Program-made: the position numbers and the translations under genes
Notes under the pieces: model-generated
Told to the model about the DNA's origin: nothing
Databases searched by the model: none
What the model saw: the letters and a program-made list of their open reading frames with translations, nothing else
Source of the DNA: Halomonas elongata DSM 2581
GTDB lineage: Bacteria; Pseudomonadota; Gammaproteobacteria; Pseudomonadales; Halomonadaceae
Assembly (NCBI RefSeq): GCF_000196875.2
Contig: NC_014532.2
Span: 3,906,001-3,970,000 of the forward strand
Length of the DNA: 64,000 bases
Direction of reading: 5' to 3'
In this document: piece after piece, positions 1 through 10,519 of the stretch
How the letters are laid out: every line of letters starts with the position of its first letter
Numbering within the stretch: the stretch's first letter is position 1

Positions 1-32
1 AACATGCTCTTTGAACAACATGCTCATTGAAT
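1..32. repeat. Tandem 16-bp direct repeat at left edge
   Basis: Two adjacent 16-base units agree at 14 of 16 positions; both start AACATGCTC and continue with TTGAA. More copies could lie outside the window. It sits downstream of cheB, in an 85-base stretch where I see no gene. Confidence 0.5.
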
Positions 33-85
33 GACATGGCAAGCGGCCGGCATCGCCGACCCGTTGGGCATGGCCCGCAACGTCA

Positions 86-1147
86 CTACACTCGCTGGCT
101 CCGGCCGGAAGCGGCGACACGCTTGAGCAGCCGGGCGGCCATGTCGTCGAGCCCGACCACTTCCTCGGCGGCACCCAGGGCAATGGCCTCGCGCGGCATG
201 CCGAAGACCACGCAACTGGCTTCGTCCTGGGCCAGGGTGGCCGCGCCCGCTCGACGCATCTCCAGCAGCCCGGCGGCCCCATCCTTGCCCATGCCGGTGA
301 GCAGTACGCCGATGGCGTTGCGCCCCGCCTGGTCCGCCGCCGAACGAAACAGCACATCCACCGAGGGCCGGTGGCGGTTGACCGGCGGCCCGTCATCCAG
401 GCGCACCACATAGTTGGCGCCGCTACGTACCAGCCGCAGGTGGGCGTCACCGGGCGCCACATAGGCATGTCCCGGCAGGACGCGTTCGCCGTCCTGCGCC
501 TCCTTGACCGCGATCCTGCAGAGCCGGTCGAGGCGCTCGGCGAAGGAGCGCGTGAAACCGCCGGGCATGTGCTGGGTGATCAGGATCGCCGGGGCATGGG
601 CCGGCATCGGCTCCAGCACACTGCGAATCGCCTCGGTGCCACCGGTGGAAGCCCCGATGATGATCAGCTTCTCGCTCGACACCATTGGCGCTTCCAGCGT
701 CCGGGGCGCTGGAGTTTCGCGTTGGCGCGCGCGTCGCGGCCGCGAGCGCGCCGCCGCACGCAGCTTCTCGGCGATCTCCTCGGCATAGGCCTGCATGCCG
801 CTGCGAATGCCCAGCGACGGCTTGGCCACGAAATCCAGGGCACCCAGCTCCAGCGCCCGCAGGGTGACCTCCGAACCGGCCTGGGTCAGCGAGGACACCA
901 TCAGCACCGGCATGGGCCGCAGGCGCATCAGCCGCTCGAGGAAGTCCAGGCCGTCCATGCGCGGCATCTCGACGTCCAGGGTCAGCACGTCAGGGTTGTG
1001 CCGCTTGATCAGGTCCCGGGCCACCAGCGGGTCGGGGGCCGTGGCCACCACCTCCATGTCGGGCTGCTCGTTGATGATCTCGCTCAGCAGGTCGCGTATC
1101 AGCGCCGAGTCATCGACGCACAGCACCTTGATCCGGGGTGCACTCAA
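86..1147 (-). CDS. cheB: CheB, chemoreceptor glutamate methylesterase/deamidase
   Basis: Response regulator of chemotaxis adaptation: it removes methyl groups from receptor glutamates after phosphorylation by CheA. The protein is about 353 residues and collinear with E. coli CheB. It has an N-terminal receiver domain with DD at 12-13 and phospho-acceptor D58 in DVEMPRMDG, then a methylesterase domain with S167 (GASTGG), H193 (QHMP) and D289 (TGMGKDG) as catalytic triad. I chose a TTG start because AAGGAGA lies just upstream and this places the receiver domain at the usual distance from the N terminus; an in-frame start 15 codons further up lacks such a site. It is the last gene of the motA-cheB run and has its own sigma-28-type promoter in the gap after cheR. 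Confidence 0.95.
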   Translation of the reverse strand: MSAPRIKVLCVDDSALIRDLLSEIINEQPDMEVVATAPDPLVARDLIKRHNPDVLTLDVEMPRMDGLDFLERLMRLRPMPVLMVSSLTQAGSEVTLRALELGALDFVAKPSLGIRSGMQAYAEEIAEKLRAAARSRPRRARQRETPAPRTLEAPMVSSEKLIIIGASTGGTEAIRSVLEPMPAHAPAILITQHMPGGFTRSFAERLDRLCRIAVKEAQDGERVLPGHAYVAPGDAHLRLVRSGANYVVRLDDGPPVNRHRPSVDVLFRSAADQAGRNAIGVLLTGMGKDGAAGLLEMRRAGAATLAQDEASCVVFGMPREAIALGAAEEVVGLDDMAARLLKRVAASGRSQRV

Positions 1148-1206
1148 GGGTATCTCCTTTACTGGGTGACCGACGCGCCAGGCCGACGACACCAGTCATG
1201 TTCGAG

Positions 1207-1233
1207 GTATCGGCCGGAATGCACGCAACTTTA
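1207..1233 (-). promoter_or_regulatory. Sigma-28 promoter for cheB
   Basis: On the minus strand: TAAA, 15 bases, GCCGATAC, matching the FliA consensus TAAA-N15-GCCGATAA at 11 of 12 fixed positions. The predicted transcript starts about 50 bases upstream of the cheB start, between cheR and cheB. Confidence 0.75.
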
Positions 1234-1252
1234 GCGCCGGCCTGCTCGCGCC

Positions 1253-2116
1253 TTACGTGCGTCGGACATAGACCGTCTGCCCTCGCAGTCGGAAGGTATC
1301 GGTGATGTAGGAAAAGTTCTCCGAGTGCCCGGCAAACAACAGGCCGTCCGGCTTGAGCAGTGGCGCGAAGCGTTCGAGGATTCGCGCCTGGGTCGGCTTG
1401 TCGAAGTAGATCATCACGTTGCGACAGAAGATCGCGTCGAAAGGACCCTCGACGGACCAGGACGGCGCCAGCAGGTTGAGCGGCAGAAAGCGCACCATCG
1501 ACATCAATTCCGGGCGAACCCTCGCCAGCCCCTCCTGGCGCCCCCGCCCGCGCTGGAAATAGCGCTTGATCCGCGCCTCGTCGAGCTTGCGGACCTGGTC
1601 CAGGGCATAGACGCCGGCCCGGGCACGCGCCAGGGCCTCGGTATCGATATCGGAGGCCAGCACCTCGACGTTCGCGGTGCGCCCATCCAGGGCCTCGTCC
1701 AGCGTCATGGCAATGGAATAGGCTTCCTCGCCGCTGGACGCCGCCGCGCTCCAGATACGCAGCGGGCCACGCCGCTGGCGCGCATGCTCCGCCAGCAGCG
1801 GGAAGTGGTGCGCCTCGCGAAAGAAGGCGGTGAGGTTGGTGGTCAGGGCATTGGTGAAGGCTTCCCACTCGGGAGATGCCTGGTTGCCCTCCAGGCGCGA
1901 CAGATAGTCGGCAAAGCGCACCAGGCCATGGTGGCGCAGCCGCTTGGCAAGCCGGCTGTAGACCATCTCCCGCTTGTGCTCGGCCAGCACGATACCGGCA
2001 CGCTGATAGATCAGCTGGCGAATCCTGGCGAAATCGGCATCGGTCAGTTCGAGGTCGCGCTCGACACCCGCCCACTCCCCGAACTCGGGGGTGGGCACTT
2101 CACGGGACTGGGTCAA
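1253..2116 (-). CDS. cheR: CheR, chemoreceptor glutamate methyltransferase
   Basis: SAM-dependent O-methyltransferase that methylates adaptation-site glutamates of chemoreceptors, opposing CheB. It has the all-alpha N-terminal domain ([11 protein letters not shown]), then the SAM-binding fold with [15 protein letters not shown] and FCRNVMIYF, and ends with the [10 protein letters not shown] block seen in E. coli CheR. I prefer the TTG start that overlaps the stop of the receptor gene upstream as TTGA, giving 287 residues (E. coli 286). A GTG four codons upstream (position 2128) is possible, but its Shine-Dalgarno would touch the start. It probably docks on the C-terminal WExF tails of the two nearest receptors. 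Confidence 0.94.
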   Translation of the reverse strand: MTQSREVPTPEFGEWAGVERDLELTDADFARIRQLIYQRAGIVLAEHKREMVYSRLAKRLRHHGLVRFADYLSRLEGNQASPEWEAFTNALTTNLTAFFREAHHFPLLAEHARQRRGPLRIWSAAASSGEEAYSIAMTLDEALDGRTANVEVLASDIDTEALARARAGVYALDQVRKLDEARIKRYFQRGRGRQEGLARVRPELMSMVRFLPLNLLAPSWSVEGPFDAIFCRNVMIYFDKPTQARILERFAPLLKPDGLLFAGHSENFSYITDTFRLRGQTVYVRRT

Positions 2117-4290
2117 AATGCTTCCCACTCCTCGGTCGCCGCCGCGTCGGCCCGGCGCTCGCGACGTGGTGTTTCCGTCGGCTCATCGGCGGGCGTCGAT
2201 GTCGGTGCGGTCTCGGTTGAGGGCGTCGCCCCGTCCTCGCCGCGCGAAGGTATCGTCTCCAGGCCCGCACCGCGCAGGCGGAAGGCCGAGGCGACGAGCG
2301 TCAGTCCCTTGGCCTGCCGGTCCAGCTCGGCGGCTGCCCGGGCCGAGGATTGCACCCGAGCGGCATTGCGCTGGGTCACCTGATCCATTTCCGCGACGGC
2401 CTGGTTGATCTGGCCGATGCCGTTGGTCTGTTCCTCGGAAGCGGCGGTGATCTCGCCCATGATGTCGTTGACCCGGGTCGAGGCTTCCATCACCTCGCCG
2501 AGCGACGCCTCGGCGCGTTGCACCAGCGCCGCCCCGCCTTCCACCTGCTGCGAGGAACCGTCGATCAACGCCTTGATTTCCTGGGCCGCCGAGGCCGAAC
2601 GGCCGGCCAGGTTGCGCACTTCCCCGGCGACCACCGCAAAGCCACGCCCCTGTTCGCCGGCGCGGGCCGCCTCGACGGAGGCGTTGAGCGCCAGGATGTT
2701 GGTCTGGAAGGCGATGGAATCGATGACCTCGATGATCTCGGTCATCTTGCGCGAGCCCTCGGTGATCTCGCCCATGGTCGCGACCAGTTGCTGCATCAGC
2801 TCGCCCGCCTCGCGGGTGCGGGAGGCGTTGTCCGAGGCCAGGCCACTGGCCTGACGGGCATTGTCGGCGTTGTGACCCACCGTGGTGGTCATCTCCTCCA
2901 TGCTGGAGGCGGTCTGCTGCAACGAGGCGGCCTGCTGCTCGGTGCGTGCCGACAGTTCCTCGTTGCCGGTGGCGATGTCGCGGGCGGCCGGGGCGACCCG
3001 TTCGATCCCGGAGCTCACGTCGCCGACGATGCTGCCCAGGCTCTTGCGCATCAGGTCCAGCGCATCCAGCAGGCGGCCAAGCTCGTCACGCTGGCGGCTC
3101 GGAGATTCCGCCGCCAGGTTCCCCGCAGCGATCTGCAGGGTGAAGGCCTCGGCCGTGCGCAACGGCCGCAGCAGCGAACGCAGGATCAACCCGCCCAGCA
3201 CGCAGAGCAGCAACAGGCCGACGCCCAGGGTGGCCGCCAGCACCGTCAGCATGCGCTGGTGAGCCTTGCTGGCCTCGTCGGCCAGGGTCGCGGCCGCCTC
3301 GCGCTTGTCCTTGATCAGCGCGTTGACCTGACTCGACAGCTCGCGGCCCTGGTCGCGCATCTGCTCGCCATGCGACGGGAGGTCGGCGAAGACCCTGAAA
3401 TTGTCCTCGCTGCCCAGCAAATCCAGGGCCTGATCCATGCCCTCGTGGAGATAGGTGCCCAGGCTGTCGCTGAACGCATCGGCCTTGTCGCCATGGTTGA
3501 GCGCGCGTTCACGATAGGCCGACCACAGCGAATCCAGCGACGTCTCGATATCATCGAGCCGTGTGATCAAGGCCCCACGTTGCTCGAGCAGCTCCACCGG
3601 TGCCCTGCTGGTCAGCATCTGGTGGCTGCGGGTCACCAGTTGGTCGATCTGCTGCAGGCGCGCCACATCCTGCAGGCCGTCGCGGTCCAGCGCCTGCAGG
3701 CGCCCATCGGCCCGCTCCAGCCCCAGCAGGCCGACACCGCCGCTGGCCAGCAGCAGCACGCCGGCCACCAGGATCATCGCCATGACCTTGGCGCGCATGC
3801 TGCGCACGTTGAGGCGTCCCAGCCAACCGGTCAGCCCCTTGCGCACCAACTGGCCACGAGCGAGGGCGTAACGGGTCGAACGGCCCTCGTTCATCCGCGC
3901 ATAGACCGCCTCGGCACGCTCGACCTCGGCTTGCGAGGGCTTGGTGCGCATCGACACGAAGCCCACCGTCTTGCCGTCCTCGAGGATCGGCGAGACGCTG
4001 GCGTTGACCCAGTAGTGATCGCCGTTCTTGCAGCGGTTCTTGATCACGCCCCGCCAATGCCGGCCGGCCTTCAGGGTCTTCCACAAGTCATCGAAGGCCG
4101 CCGGCGGCATATCGGGATGACGCACCAGGTTGTGCGGCGCGCCGATCAACTCATCGTGATCGAAACCGCTCACCTCCACGAAGGCCGGATTGGCATAGGT
4201 GATGCGGCCCTTGAGGTCGGTGCGGGAGATCAGGAAGTGATCGTCCTTCAGGACATGTTCTCGTTGCGTGACGGGTTGGTTGTTGCGCAT
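2113..4290 (-). CDS. Aer-like PAS-containing chemoreceptor
   Basis: Chemoreceptor of about 725 residues. Its first 130 residues are a PAS domain closely resembling E. coli Aer ([22 protein letters not shown]), so it probably senses redox state through FAD; the cofactor is an inference. Unlike Aer (506 residues, no periplasmic domain) it then has two membrane segments (about 168-191 and 347-372) enclosing a 155-residue, mostly helical periplasmic stretch. HAMP and a full signalling domain follow (conserved hairpin near [19 protein letters not shown]). It ends EEWEAF, similar to the NWETF CheR/CheB tether. The start at 4290 follows GGGGAG; an ATG four codons upstream lies inside that site. It could integrate cytoplasmic redox and a periplasmic ligand. 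Confidence 0.88.
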   Translation of the reverse strand: MRNNQPVTQREHVLKDDHFLISRTDLKGRITYANPAFVEVSGFDHDELIGAPHNLVRHPDMPPAAFDDLWKTLKAGRHWRGVIKNRCKNGDHYWVNASVSPILEDGKTVGFVSMRTKPSQAEVERAEAVYARMNEGRSTRYALARGQLVRKGLTGWLGRLNVRSMRAKVMAMILVAGVLLLASGGVGLLGLERADGRLQALDRDGLQDVARLQQIDQLVTRSHQMLTSRAPVELLEQRGALITRLDDIETSLDSLWSAYRERALNHGDKADAFSDSLGTYLHEGMDQALDLLGSEDNFRVFADLPSHGEQMRDQGRELSSQVNALIKDKREAAATLADEASKAHQRMLTVLAATLGVGLLLLCVLGGLILRSLLRPLRTAEAFTLQIAAGNLAAESPSRQRDELGRLLDALDLMRKSLGSIVGDVSSGIERVAPAARDIATGNEELSARTEQQAASLQQTASSMEEMTTTVGHNADNARQASGLASDNASRTREAGELMQQLVATMGEITEGSRKMTEIIEVIDSIAFQTNILALNASVEAARAGEQGRGFAVVAGEVRNLAGRSASAAQEIKALIDGSSQQVEGGAALVQRAEASLGEVMEASTRVNDIMGEITAASEEQTNGIGQINQAVAEMDQVTQRNAARVQSSARAAAELDRQAKGLTLVASAFRLRGAGLETIPSRGEDGATPSTETAPTSTPADEPTETPRRERRADAAATEEWEAF

Positions 4291-4374
4291 AGGGCTCCCC
4301 ACGACGGCGCGAGGCCGTTACCGATGGCATTGTTATCGATCGGCGCCGGCACGCTGGCCGGCGCATCCGGCCGC

Positions 4375-6120
4375 TCAGAAGGATTCCCACTCCTCGTCGC
4401 GACCCGTATCACGAGTCTTGCTCGAGGCGTTGGCACCCTTGGCGTCCTGCTCACGGCCTGCCGGCATCAGCGCCGGCATCCAGCGCGCCAGGTCGTTGGT
4501 CTCGTGCTCCTCGTCCGCCCCGGAGGCCGACGCCCGGACAGTGCCGGTGTCCTCGCGCAGACGGAAACGCTGGGTGGCCTCGCGCAGGCGTCCGCTCTCG
4601 GCCTCTAGCTGCGTCGCCGCGCTGGCCGCCTGCTGAACCAGCTCAGCATTCTGCTGGGTGACCTGGTCCATCTGGGTGACGGCTTCATTGACCTGCGAGA
4701 TGCCGTTGCTCTGCTCGGTGGAGGCAGCGGCGATCTCGTCCATGATGTCGCTGACCCGCTGGACGGACTCCACCACCTCGGTCATGGTCCGGCCCGCCCG
4801 GTCGACGCTGCCGGTACCGGCGTCCACTTGCTTGACCGAGGCCTCGATCAGTTCACGGATCTCGCTGGCGGCGGAGGCCGAGCGGCTGGCCAGGCTGCGA
4901 ACCTCCTGGGCCACCACGGCGAAGCCACGGCCGTGCTCACCGGCACGGGCCGCCTCCACCGAGGCATTGAGCGCCAGGATGTTGGTCTGGAAGGCAATGG
5001 AATCGATGGTGCCGATGATCTCGGCGACACGGTGGGAGCCACGGCTGATCTCGTGCATGGTCGAGACGACCTCGCCGACCACCTGGCCGCCCTGCTCGGC
5101 GGTGCGCGAGGCCTCGGCGGCTAGTTGGCTGGCCTGCTGGGCGTTCTCGGCGTTCTGCCCCACCGTGGAGGACAGCTCTTCCATGCTCGACGCCGTCTCC
5201 TCCAGGGAAGCGGCCTGCTGCTCGGTGCGCGACGAGAGGTCGTTGTTGCCGCTGGCGATGCTCTGGGTGCCCTGGTGAATCGACTCGCTGCTGGCGCGTA
5301 CGGTGCCCACCGTCTCGGCCAGGCCGGCCTGCATCTGGCCGAGCGAGCTGTACAGGCGACCGATCTCGTTGTTGCCCCTGACCGGAATGTCCTGGGACAG
5401 GTCACCTTGCTCCATGCGCTCGAAGTAGCCGATCAGCCGGCCGAGCGGACGCACGACATTGGCGGTCACGCCCCAGAGCACCAGGATGATGGTGAGCACC
5501 GCGACCACCAGCACCACCACCATGGACGTCTCCAGCACATGGGCCAGCTCGAAGAAGTCGTCGTACAGGTCGGAACCGTGCTGCTCGGCCGCGCTGAAGA
5601 AGACGACGGCATCGTCATAGAACTGGCGGGTGAGCTGCTCCACCTCGGGCAGGCGATCCGTGAAGGCCTGGGCACTGCCCTCCATCAGCGCCTGCCGCTG
5701 GGGACGCAGACCATCGCTCATCAGCGCCTCGAAACTGGCCTTGACCGCTGCGATGCGTGGCTGCTGCTCCTGCTGGCGGGGCAGGCCCAGGAATTCCTGG
5801 AAGGTCGCTTCGACCTCGTCGAAGGTCTCGCTCAACGCCTCGGCTTCGGCCTTCACCGTCTCGCGTTCCTCCGGCCAGACGGCCTGGGCCAGGCGCGCCT
5901 GGAGATTGCGCAGCTCCAGCTGGGTGAACAGCATCTGCGAGTTGGCGCGGTTGAGGGTCGACTGCTGGTCGACGTTGACCTGGTTGAGGGTATGCAGCGA
6001 ATCCTCGCTGTAGCGAATGGTGTAGAGGCCAAGGGCGCTCAACACCAGCACCAGTGCGGCGAACACCGCCAGCACCAGACTCCAGCTGACCCGAACGGTC
6101 ATGTTATCGAGAAGCTTCAC
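4375..6120 (-). CDS. Methyl-accepting chemotaxis protein, Tar-type four-helix sensor
   Basis: Inner-membrane chemoreceptor of 581 residues. It has TM1 at about 11-35, a helical periplasmic sensor of some 150 residues that looks like the four-helix bundle of Tar/Tsr, TM2 at about 190-212, HAMP, then a complete signalling domain. It ends EEWESF, an NWETF-like tail expected to recruit CheR and CheB. The start is GTG preceded by AGGAGAG. It lies 84 bases upstream of the Aer-like gene and 72 bases downstream of another mcp, in the che operon. The ligand is not readable from the sequence. Confidence 0.92.
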   Translation of the reverse strand: MKLLDNMTVRVSWSLVLAVFAALVLVLSALGLYTIRYSEDSLHTLNQVNVDQQSTLNRANSQMLFTQLELRNLQARLAQAVWPEERETVKAEAEALSETFDEVEATFQEFLGLPRQQEQQPRIAAVKASFEALMSDGLRPQRQALMEGSAQAFTDRLPEVEQLTRQFYDDAVVFFSAAEQHGSDLYDDFFELAHVLETSMVVVLVVAVLTIILVLWGVTANVVRPLGRLIGYFERMEQGDLSQDIPVRGNNEIGRLYSSLGQMQAGLAETVGTVRASSESIHQGTQSIASGNNDLSSRTEQQAASLEETASSMEELSSTVGQNAENAQQASQLAAEASRTAEQGGQVVGEVVSTMHEISRGSHRVAEIIGTIDSIAFQTNILALNASVEAARAGEHGRGFAVVAQEVRSLASRSASAASEIRELIEASVKQVDAGTGSVDRAGRTMTEVVESVQRVSDIMDEIAAASTEQSNGISQVNEAVTQMDQVTQQNAELVQQAASAATQLEAESGRLREATQRFRLREDTGTVRASASGADEEHETNDLARWMPALMPAGREQDAKGANASSKTRDTGRDEEWESF

Positions 6121-6192
6121 GACTCTCTCCTGTCATCGGGCAGCTCTTCGCCGCCCGCTTGTTCCAACGGTCTTTCCGCATCGTCATCCCCT

Positions 6193-7815
6193 TCAGCAGG
6201 TTTCGGCAGGCTCAGGCGAGCTGGCGCGATGCGACGCGCCCTCGGCATCCGGGGCGCCGTACTCGCCCCGCTCGACGGCGATCCGAAAGCGTGCCACGCG
6301 CTCGCGCAGCCGATGGCTGCGCTCCACCAGCCGCCGGGAAGCATCGCTATGCCCTTCCACCAGGCCGGCGTTCTGCTGTGTCATCTGATCCATCTGGGTG
6401 ACGGCCTCGCCGACCTGCTCGATGCCCTGGCTCTGCTCCCGGGTGGCCGTCGAAATCTCGCCGACCAGCGCGGTGAGCTGCTGAATGTCGGCGGCCATGC
6501 CGGCGATGATCTCGTCGGTCTCCTTGACCCGCCGCGTACCCTCGACGACCTTGCTGTCGGAGCGCTCGATCAGCGTCTTGATCTCCCGGGTCGCCGATGC
6601 CGAACGGCTGGCGAGCTGTCGTACTTCCTCGGCCACCACGGCAAAACCGCGTCCGTGCTCGCCGGCACGAGCCGCCTCCACCGAGGCATTGAGCGCCAGG
6701 ATGTTGGTCTGGAAGGCGATGGAATCGATGGTGTCGACGATGCCGTTCATCTGACTGGCGCTGTCGTTGATCTCGTCGATCGCGGCCACCACGTCCTCCA
6801 TGGCCGCCCGCCCGCGCGCCGCATTCGAGGCGGTCTCGCCGGACAGGTTGCGGGCCTGCTCGGCATGTTCGGCGTTGTGGCGCACCGTGGTGGTCAGCTC
6901 TTCCATGCTCGACGCCGTCTCGGTCAGCGCCGAAGCCTGCTGCTCGGTGCGTGTGGCCAGTTCGTCGTTGCCGGCGTCGATTTCGTCGACCACGCCACTC
7001 ACCGCGTCGACATCTCCACGAATGTTGCCGATGGTGGTGCTCAGGGCCTGGCGCATGCGCTCGATATCGAACAGCAGGCTGCCTTGATCGCCATCGCGCA
7101 GCCGCACGGCCCGGGAGAGATCGCCATCGGCGATGGAGCGCGCCACCTCCACGGCATAACGGGGATCGCCGCCCAGGCCGCGCGTGATGCCCCGGATCAC
7201 CAGCATCATCATCAGGCTGACCGGCACGCCGATGACCAGCAGCGCCAGCAGGCTGCGGCTCAGCGAGGCCACGAAGGCGGCATCGATGTCGTCGATATAG
7301 ACCCCGGTACCGACGATCCAGCCCCAGTCATCGAAGCGCGCATGGTAGGAGGACTTGGGCGCCGGCTCGCTGCCTTCCTCGTGGGCCCACAGGTAATCGA
7401 CGAAGCCGTCGTCCTCGACCACATCCTTGGCGAACTCGCGGAACAGGTAGCGTTCCTCGACGTTCTGGAAGTCGGCGACGGATGTCCCCTCCGGCAGACG
7501 CGGGTGGCTGAGCATCACCAGGTCGCCGTTGAAGGCATAGAAATAGCCCCGCCCCTCGTGATAGCTCATCCCCTTGATGATCTCGGCGGCGCGCTGCTTG
7601 GCCTGCTCGGTGCTGATCTCGCCGGCCTCGGCACGCTCGGCCTGCTCTTCGATCACGGCCATTGCCAGGTCGATATAGACTTCGAGGCCGGCACGGCGCT
7701 CTTCGAGCATGGTCTGGCGGTTCTCCCAAGCTCCCCAGCCCACCATCAGCAGCATGGCCAGCCAGATGAGTCCCAGGGAGGCCCACAGTTTTTGTGTCGT
7801 TGTCAGTCGGCGCAT
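6193..7815 (-). CDS. Methyl-accepting chemotaxis protein with single Cache sensor
   Basis: Chemoreceptor of 540 residues with TM1 at about 10-28, a periplasmic single Cache (Cache_2 type) domain at roughly 35-190 (GYFYAFNGDLVMLSHP, WGWIVGTGVYIDDID), TM2 at about 190-212, HAMP and the signalling hairpin. Single-Cache receptors of this kind often bind small organic acids, but the ligand here is unknown. It lacks the C-terminal WExF tail of its two neighbours, so it may rely on them for methylation. GGGGGAG precedes the ATG. It is 36 bases downstream of cheW. Confidence 0.92.
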   Translation of the reverse strand: MRRLTTTQKLWASLGLIWLAMLLMVGWGAWENRQTMLEERRAGLEVYIDLAMAVIEEQAERAEAGEISTEQAKQRAAEIIKGMSYHEGRGYFYAFNGDLVMLSHPRLPEGTSVADFQNVEERYLFREFAKDVVEDDGFVDYLWAHEEGSEPAPKSSYHARFDDWGWIVGTGVYIDDIDAAFVASLSRSLLALLVIGVPVSLMMMLVIRGITRGLGGDPRYAVEVARSIADGDLSRAVRLRDGDQGSLLFDIERMRQALSTTIGNIRGDVDAVSGVVDEIDAGNDELATRTEQQASALTETASSMEELTTTVRHNAEHAEQARNLSGETASNAARGRAAMEDVVAAIDEINDSASQMNGIVDTIDSIAFQTNILALNASVEAARAGEHGRGFAVVAEEVRQLASRSASATREIKTLIERSDSKVVEGTRRVKETDEIIAGMAADIQQLTALVGEISTATREQSQGIEQVGEAVTQMDQMTQQNAGLVEGHSDASRRLVERSHRLRERVARFRIAVERGEYGAPDAEGASHRASSPEPAETC

Positions 7816-7851
7816 AGCTCCCCCTACGGCTTTATCGTTATCGATCGGCGA

Positions 7852-8349
7852 TCACTCGCCGACGGAATCCACCAGTGCCATCTCCTCGCTGGTCAGCAAC
7901 TTGTCGATGTCGACCAGCACCAGCATGCGGTCTTCCAGGCTGCCGAGGCCGCTCAGGAAGTCGGAAGACAGGGTGACGCCGAACTCCGGCGCCGGCTTGA
8001 TCTGCTCGGGCGTGAGGGTCATGACGTCGGAGACGCCATCGACCACGATGCCGACGATCCGCTCGCCGACGTTGAGCACGATGACCACGGTCTGGCCGCC
8101 GTACTCGACCCTCTCCAGGCGAAACTTGATGCGCAGATCGACGATCGGCACGATCACGCCGCGCAGGTTGGTCACGCCCTTGATGAAGTCGGGCGCGTTG
8201 GCAATGCGCGTGACGTTCTCGTAGCCACGGATTTCCTGCACCTTGAGGATATCGATGGCGTATTCCTCGTCGCCCAGCGAGAAGACCAGGAACTCGCGGT
8301 TCTGCGCCTCGGTGGCAGCCAGGGCGACATCGGTGTTCGGGGTGCTCAT
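7852..8349 (-). CDS. cheW: CheW, receptor-kinase coupling protein
   Basis: Scaffold protein of 165 residues that couples CheA to chemoreceptors in the signalling array. It is a single CheW-like beta-barrel domain with the family's typical [24 protein letters not shown] and VVDGVSDV blocks. Its start overlaps the cheA stop as ATGA, indicating translational coupling and matched stoichiometry. Confidence 0.96.
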   Translation of the reverse strand: MSTPNTDVALAATEAQNREFLVFSLGDEEYAIDILKVQEIRGYENVTRIANAPDFIKGVTNLRGVIVPIVDLRIKFRLERVEYGGQTVVIVLNVGERIVGIVVDGVSDVMTLTPEQIKPAPEFGVTLSSDFLSGLGSLEDRMLVLVDIDKLLTSEEMALVDSVGE

Positions 8350-10487
8350 GACGGCTCTACCTCCTTGGGGTGGGGAGTCGGTACGTCGCCGGAATGCTGG
8401 CCGCGACGCGCCTCCTTCTTGGTGCGGTTGAGACGGTGCAGGTCGGCGATGTCCAGGATCAGGGCCACGCTGCCATCGCCGAGGATGGTGGCCGCCGACA
8501 CGCCCGGCACCTTGCGGTAGTTGGTCTCCAGGTTCTTCACCACCACCTGCTGCTGGCCGATCAACTCATCCACCAGCAGGGCATATCGGCGCCCCTCGCC
8601 CTGAACGATCACGGCGATGGTCTCGTCGAGCTCGGTGCGCGCGCCGGTCACGTCCAGGGCCTCGTTGACGGGCACCACCGGCAGGTATTCGTCGCGGACC
8701 TTGAGCACCACGTCGTCGCCGGCCATGGCGTAGAGGTCGCGCTTGTCCGGCTGCAGCGACTCGAGCACCGCCGACAGCGGCAGGATGAAGACCTCGCTGC
8801 CTACCTTGATCGACATGCCATCGAGGATCGCCAGGGTCAGCGGCAACACGATGCGCGTGGTGGTGCCCTGGCCGGTCACCGAGGCGATCTCCACATGGCC
8901 GCCCATGTTCTGGATGTTGCGCTTGACCACATCCATGCCGACGCCACGCCCGGACACGTCGCTGACTTCCTGGGCCGTGGAGAAGCCGGGCGCGAAGATC
9001 AGTTGCCAGACCTCGTCGTCGCTCATGCTCTCGCTGACCGGCAGGTCGTTGCTGCGCGCCTTGGCCAGGATTCGGTCGCGGTCCAGGCCGGCGCCATCGT
9101 CGGAGACCTCGATCAGGATGTTGCCGCCCTGGTGCTGGGCCGACAGGGTCAACCGGCCGGTGCGCGGCTTGCCGACCGCCTCGCGCGCCTCCGGCGATTC
9201 GAGGCCGTGATCCAGGCTGTTGCGCACCAGATGGGTGAGCGGATCGATGATGCGCTCGGTCAGGCTCTTGTCGAGCTCGGTGGACTCGCCCTCGGTGACC
9301 AGCTCCACCTCCTTGTCGAGCTTGCCGGCCAGGTCGCGCACCAGGCGCGGATAGCGGCTGAACACATAATCCATCGGCACCATGCGCACCGACATCACCG
9401 CTTCCTGCAGGTCCCGGGCGTTGCGCCTCAGCAGGTTGAGGCCGTTGTTCAACCCAGCGTGGTTGACGTCCTCCAGTTCGCTGACCGTCTGGTCGAGCAT
9501 CGACTGGGTGATGATCAACTCGCCGACCAGGTTGATGATCTGGTCGACCTTGTCCACGGCGACGCGGATCGAGGACGACTCCCCGCCACTCTTGGCCTTG
9601 GTCTTCGGCTTGTTCGATGGTTTGGACTGGCCGCTCCCGCCAGGCACCCCGGAGGCGCTGGACCCGCCGGCAGCCTCGGCGGCAGCGGGCCGGGCCGGCG
9701 CCGCTTCCTCGGCGGGCGCATCGCTGGATGCCGCCGGCGCTGCCGTCTCGACCGCGGCGGCCTCGATGCGAAGCTGTGCGGGCTCGATGATGAAACACAT
9801 CACCGCCTCGATGTCCTCGCGACTCACCGAAGTCTCGAGGGTCACCCGATAGCAGCTCGCATCGCCGTCCCGTGACTGGATCTCGCCCAGTTGCTCGAGC
9901 TCGTCCACCAGCAGCTCGCGGTCCTTGTCGCCGACACCGAGCAGGGAAACCACCAGCCGGCCGTCGTCCGCTGCTGCCCCGTTGCCGGCGTCGGGCGCCA
10001 GCGATGATTCGTCGTCGGACGACGAGGACCGCTCGCTCGCCGACGGCTCGGGTTCGGGCGACGTGCCTTCGGCTCCCTCGGCACCATCGAGCGCCTGACC
10101 GATCTCCTCCAGCGCCAGTTGCTGCAAGGTCCGGCAAATGCGCTCGAAAGCGGCCCGGTCGGGCTCGTCATCGTTGCGGTAGGCGTCCAACTGGTCGTGG
10201 AGCATGTCCTTGGTTTCCAGAAAGGTATCGACGATGTCCCGGCGCAGCGTCAGCTCGCCACGCCGGGCATGATCCAGCAGGTTCTCGAACAGATGCGTGG
10301 TCTGCTGCAGCACATCGAAGCCGAAGGTACCGGCACCGCCCTTGATCGAGTGCGCCGCGCGAAAGATCGCGTTGAGCTGTTCGACATCGGGGTCGTCGAC
10401 ATCGAGTTCGAGCAGGTGGCGCTCCATGTCGGCCAGCAGTTCTTCGGCTTCCTCGAAGAAGGTGTCGTAGAAATCGGTGATATCCAT
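8346..10487 (-). CDS. cheA: CheA, chemotaxis histidine kinase
   Basis: Cytoplasmic kinase of 713 residues that autophosphorylates and passes phosphate to CheY and CheB. P1 carries H46 in [14 protein letters not shown]. An acidic, Ser/Ala-rich linker and a P2-like docking region (about 175-245) follow, then a second low-complexity linker, the P3 dimerisation helices, a P4 ATPase with NSLDHG, DDGAGLD and [10 protein letters not shown], and a C-terminal CheW-like P5. The two linkers are long and Ala/Pro/Ser rich. It overlaps cheW by 4 bases and follows motB by 32 bases. Confidence 0.96.
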   Translation of the reverse strand: MDITDFYDTFFEEAEELLADMERHLLELDVDDPDVEQLNAIFRAAHSIKGGAGTFGFDVLQQTTHLFENLLDHARRGELTLRRDIVDTFLETKDMLHDQLDAYRNDDEPDRAAFERICRTLQQLALEEIGQALDGAEGAEGTSPEPEPSASERSSSSDDESSLAPDAGNGAAADDGRLVVSLLGVGDKDRELLVDELEQLGEIQSRDGDASCYRVTLETSVSREDIEAVMCFIIEPAQLRIEAAAVETAAPAASSDAPAEEAAPARPAAAEAAGGSSASGVPGGSGQSKPSNKPKTKAKSGGESSSIRVAVDKVDQIINLVGELIITQSMLDQTVSELEDVNHAGLNNGLNLLRRNARDLQEAVMSVRMVPMDYVFSRYPRLVRDLAGKLDKEVELVTEGESTELDKSLTERIIDPLTHLVRNSLDHGLESPEAREAVGKPRTGRLTLSAQHQGGNILIEVSDDGAGLDRDRILAKARSNDLPVSESMSDDEVWQLIFAPGFSTAQEVSDVSGRGVGMDVVKRNIQNMGGHVEIASVTGQGTTTRIVLPLTLAILDGMSIKVGSEVFILPLSAVLESLQPDKRDLYAMAGDDVVLKVRDEYLPVVPVNEALDVTGARTELDETIAVIVQGEGRRYALLVDELIGQQQVVVKNLETNYRKVPGVSAATILGDGSVALILDIADLHRLNRTKKEARRGQHSGDVPTPHPKEVEPS

Positions 10488-10519
10488 GCACGTCTCTCCA
10501 GCCTGGATGTTGGCGGCCC

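Noticed and set aside
2350..4608. A 752-codon plus-strand open frame opposite the Aer-like gene
   Set aside because: Same reason: a shadow of the real minus-strand receptor gene.
5125..8520. A 1131-codon open frame on the plus strand across the mcp and cheW genes
   Set aside because: It is antisense to clear chemoreceptor, cheW and cheA coding. Its composition (His, Gln, Gly, Leu rich) is what high-GC third positions give on the opposite strand, and it matches no family.
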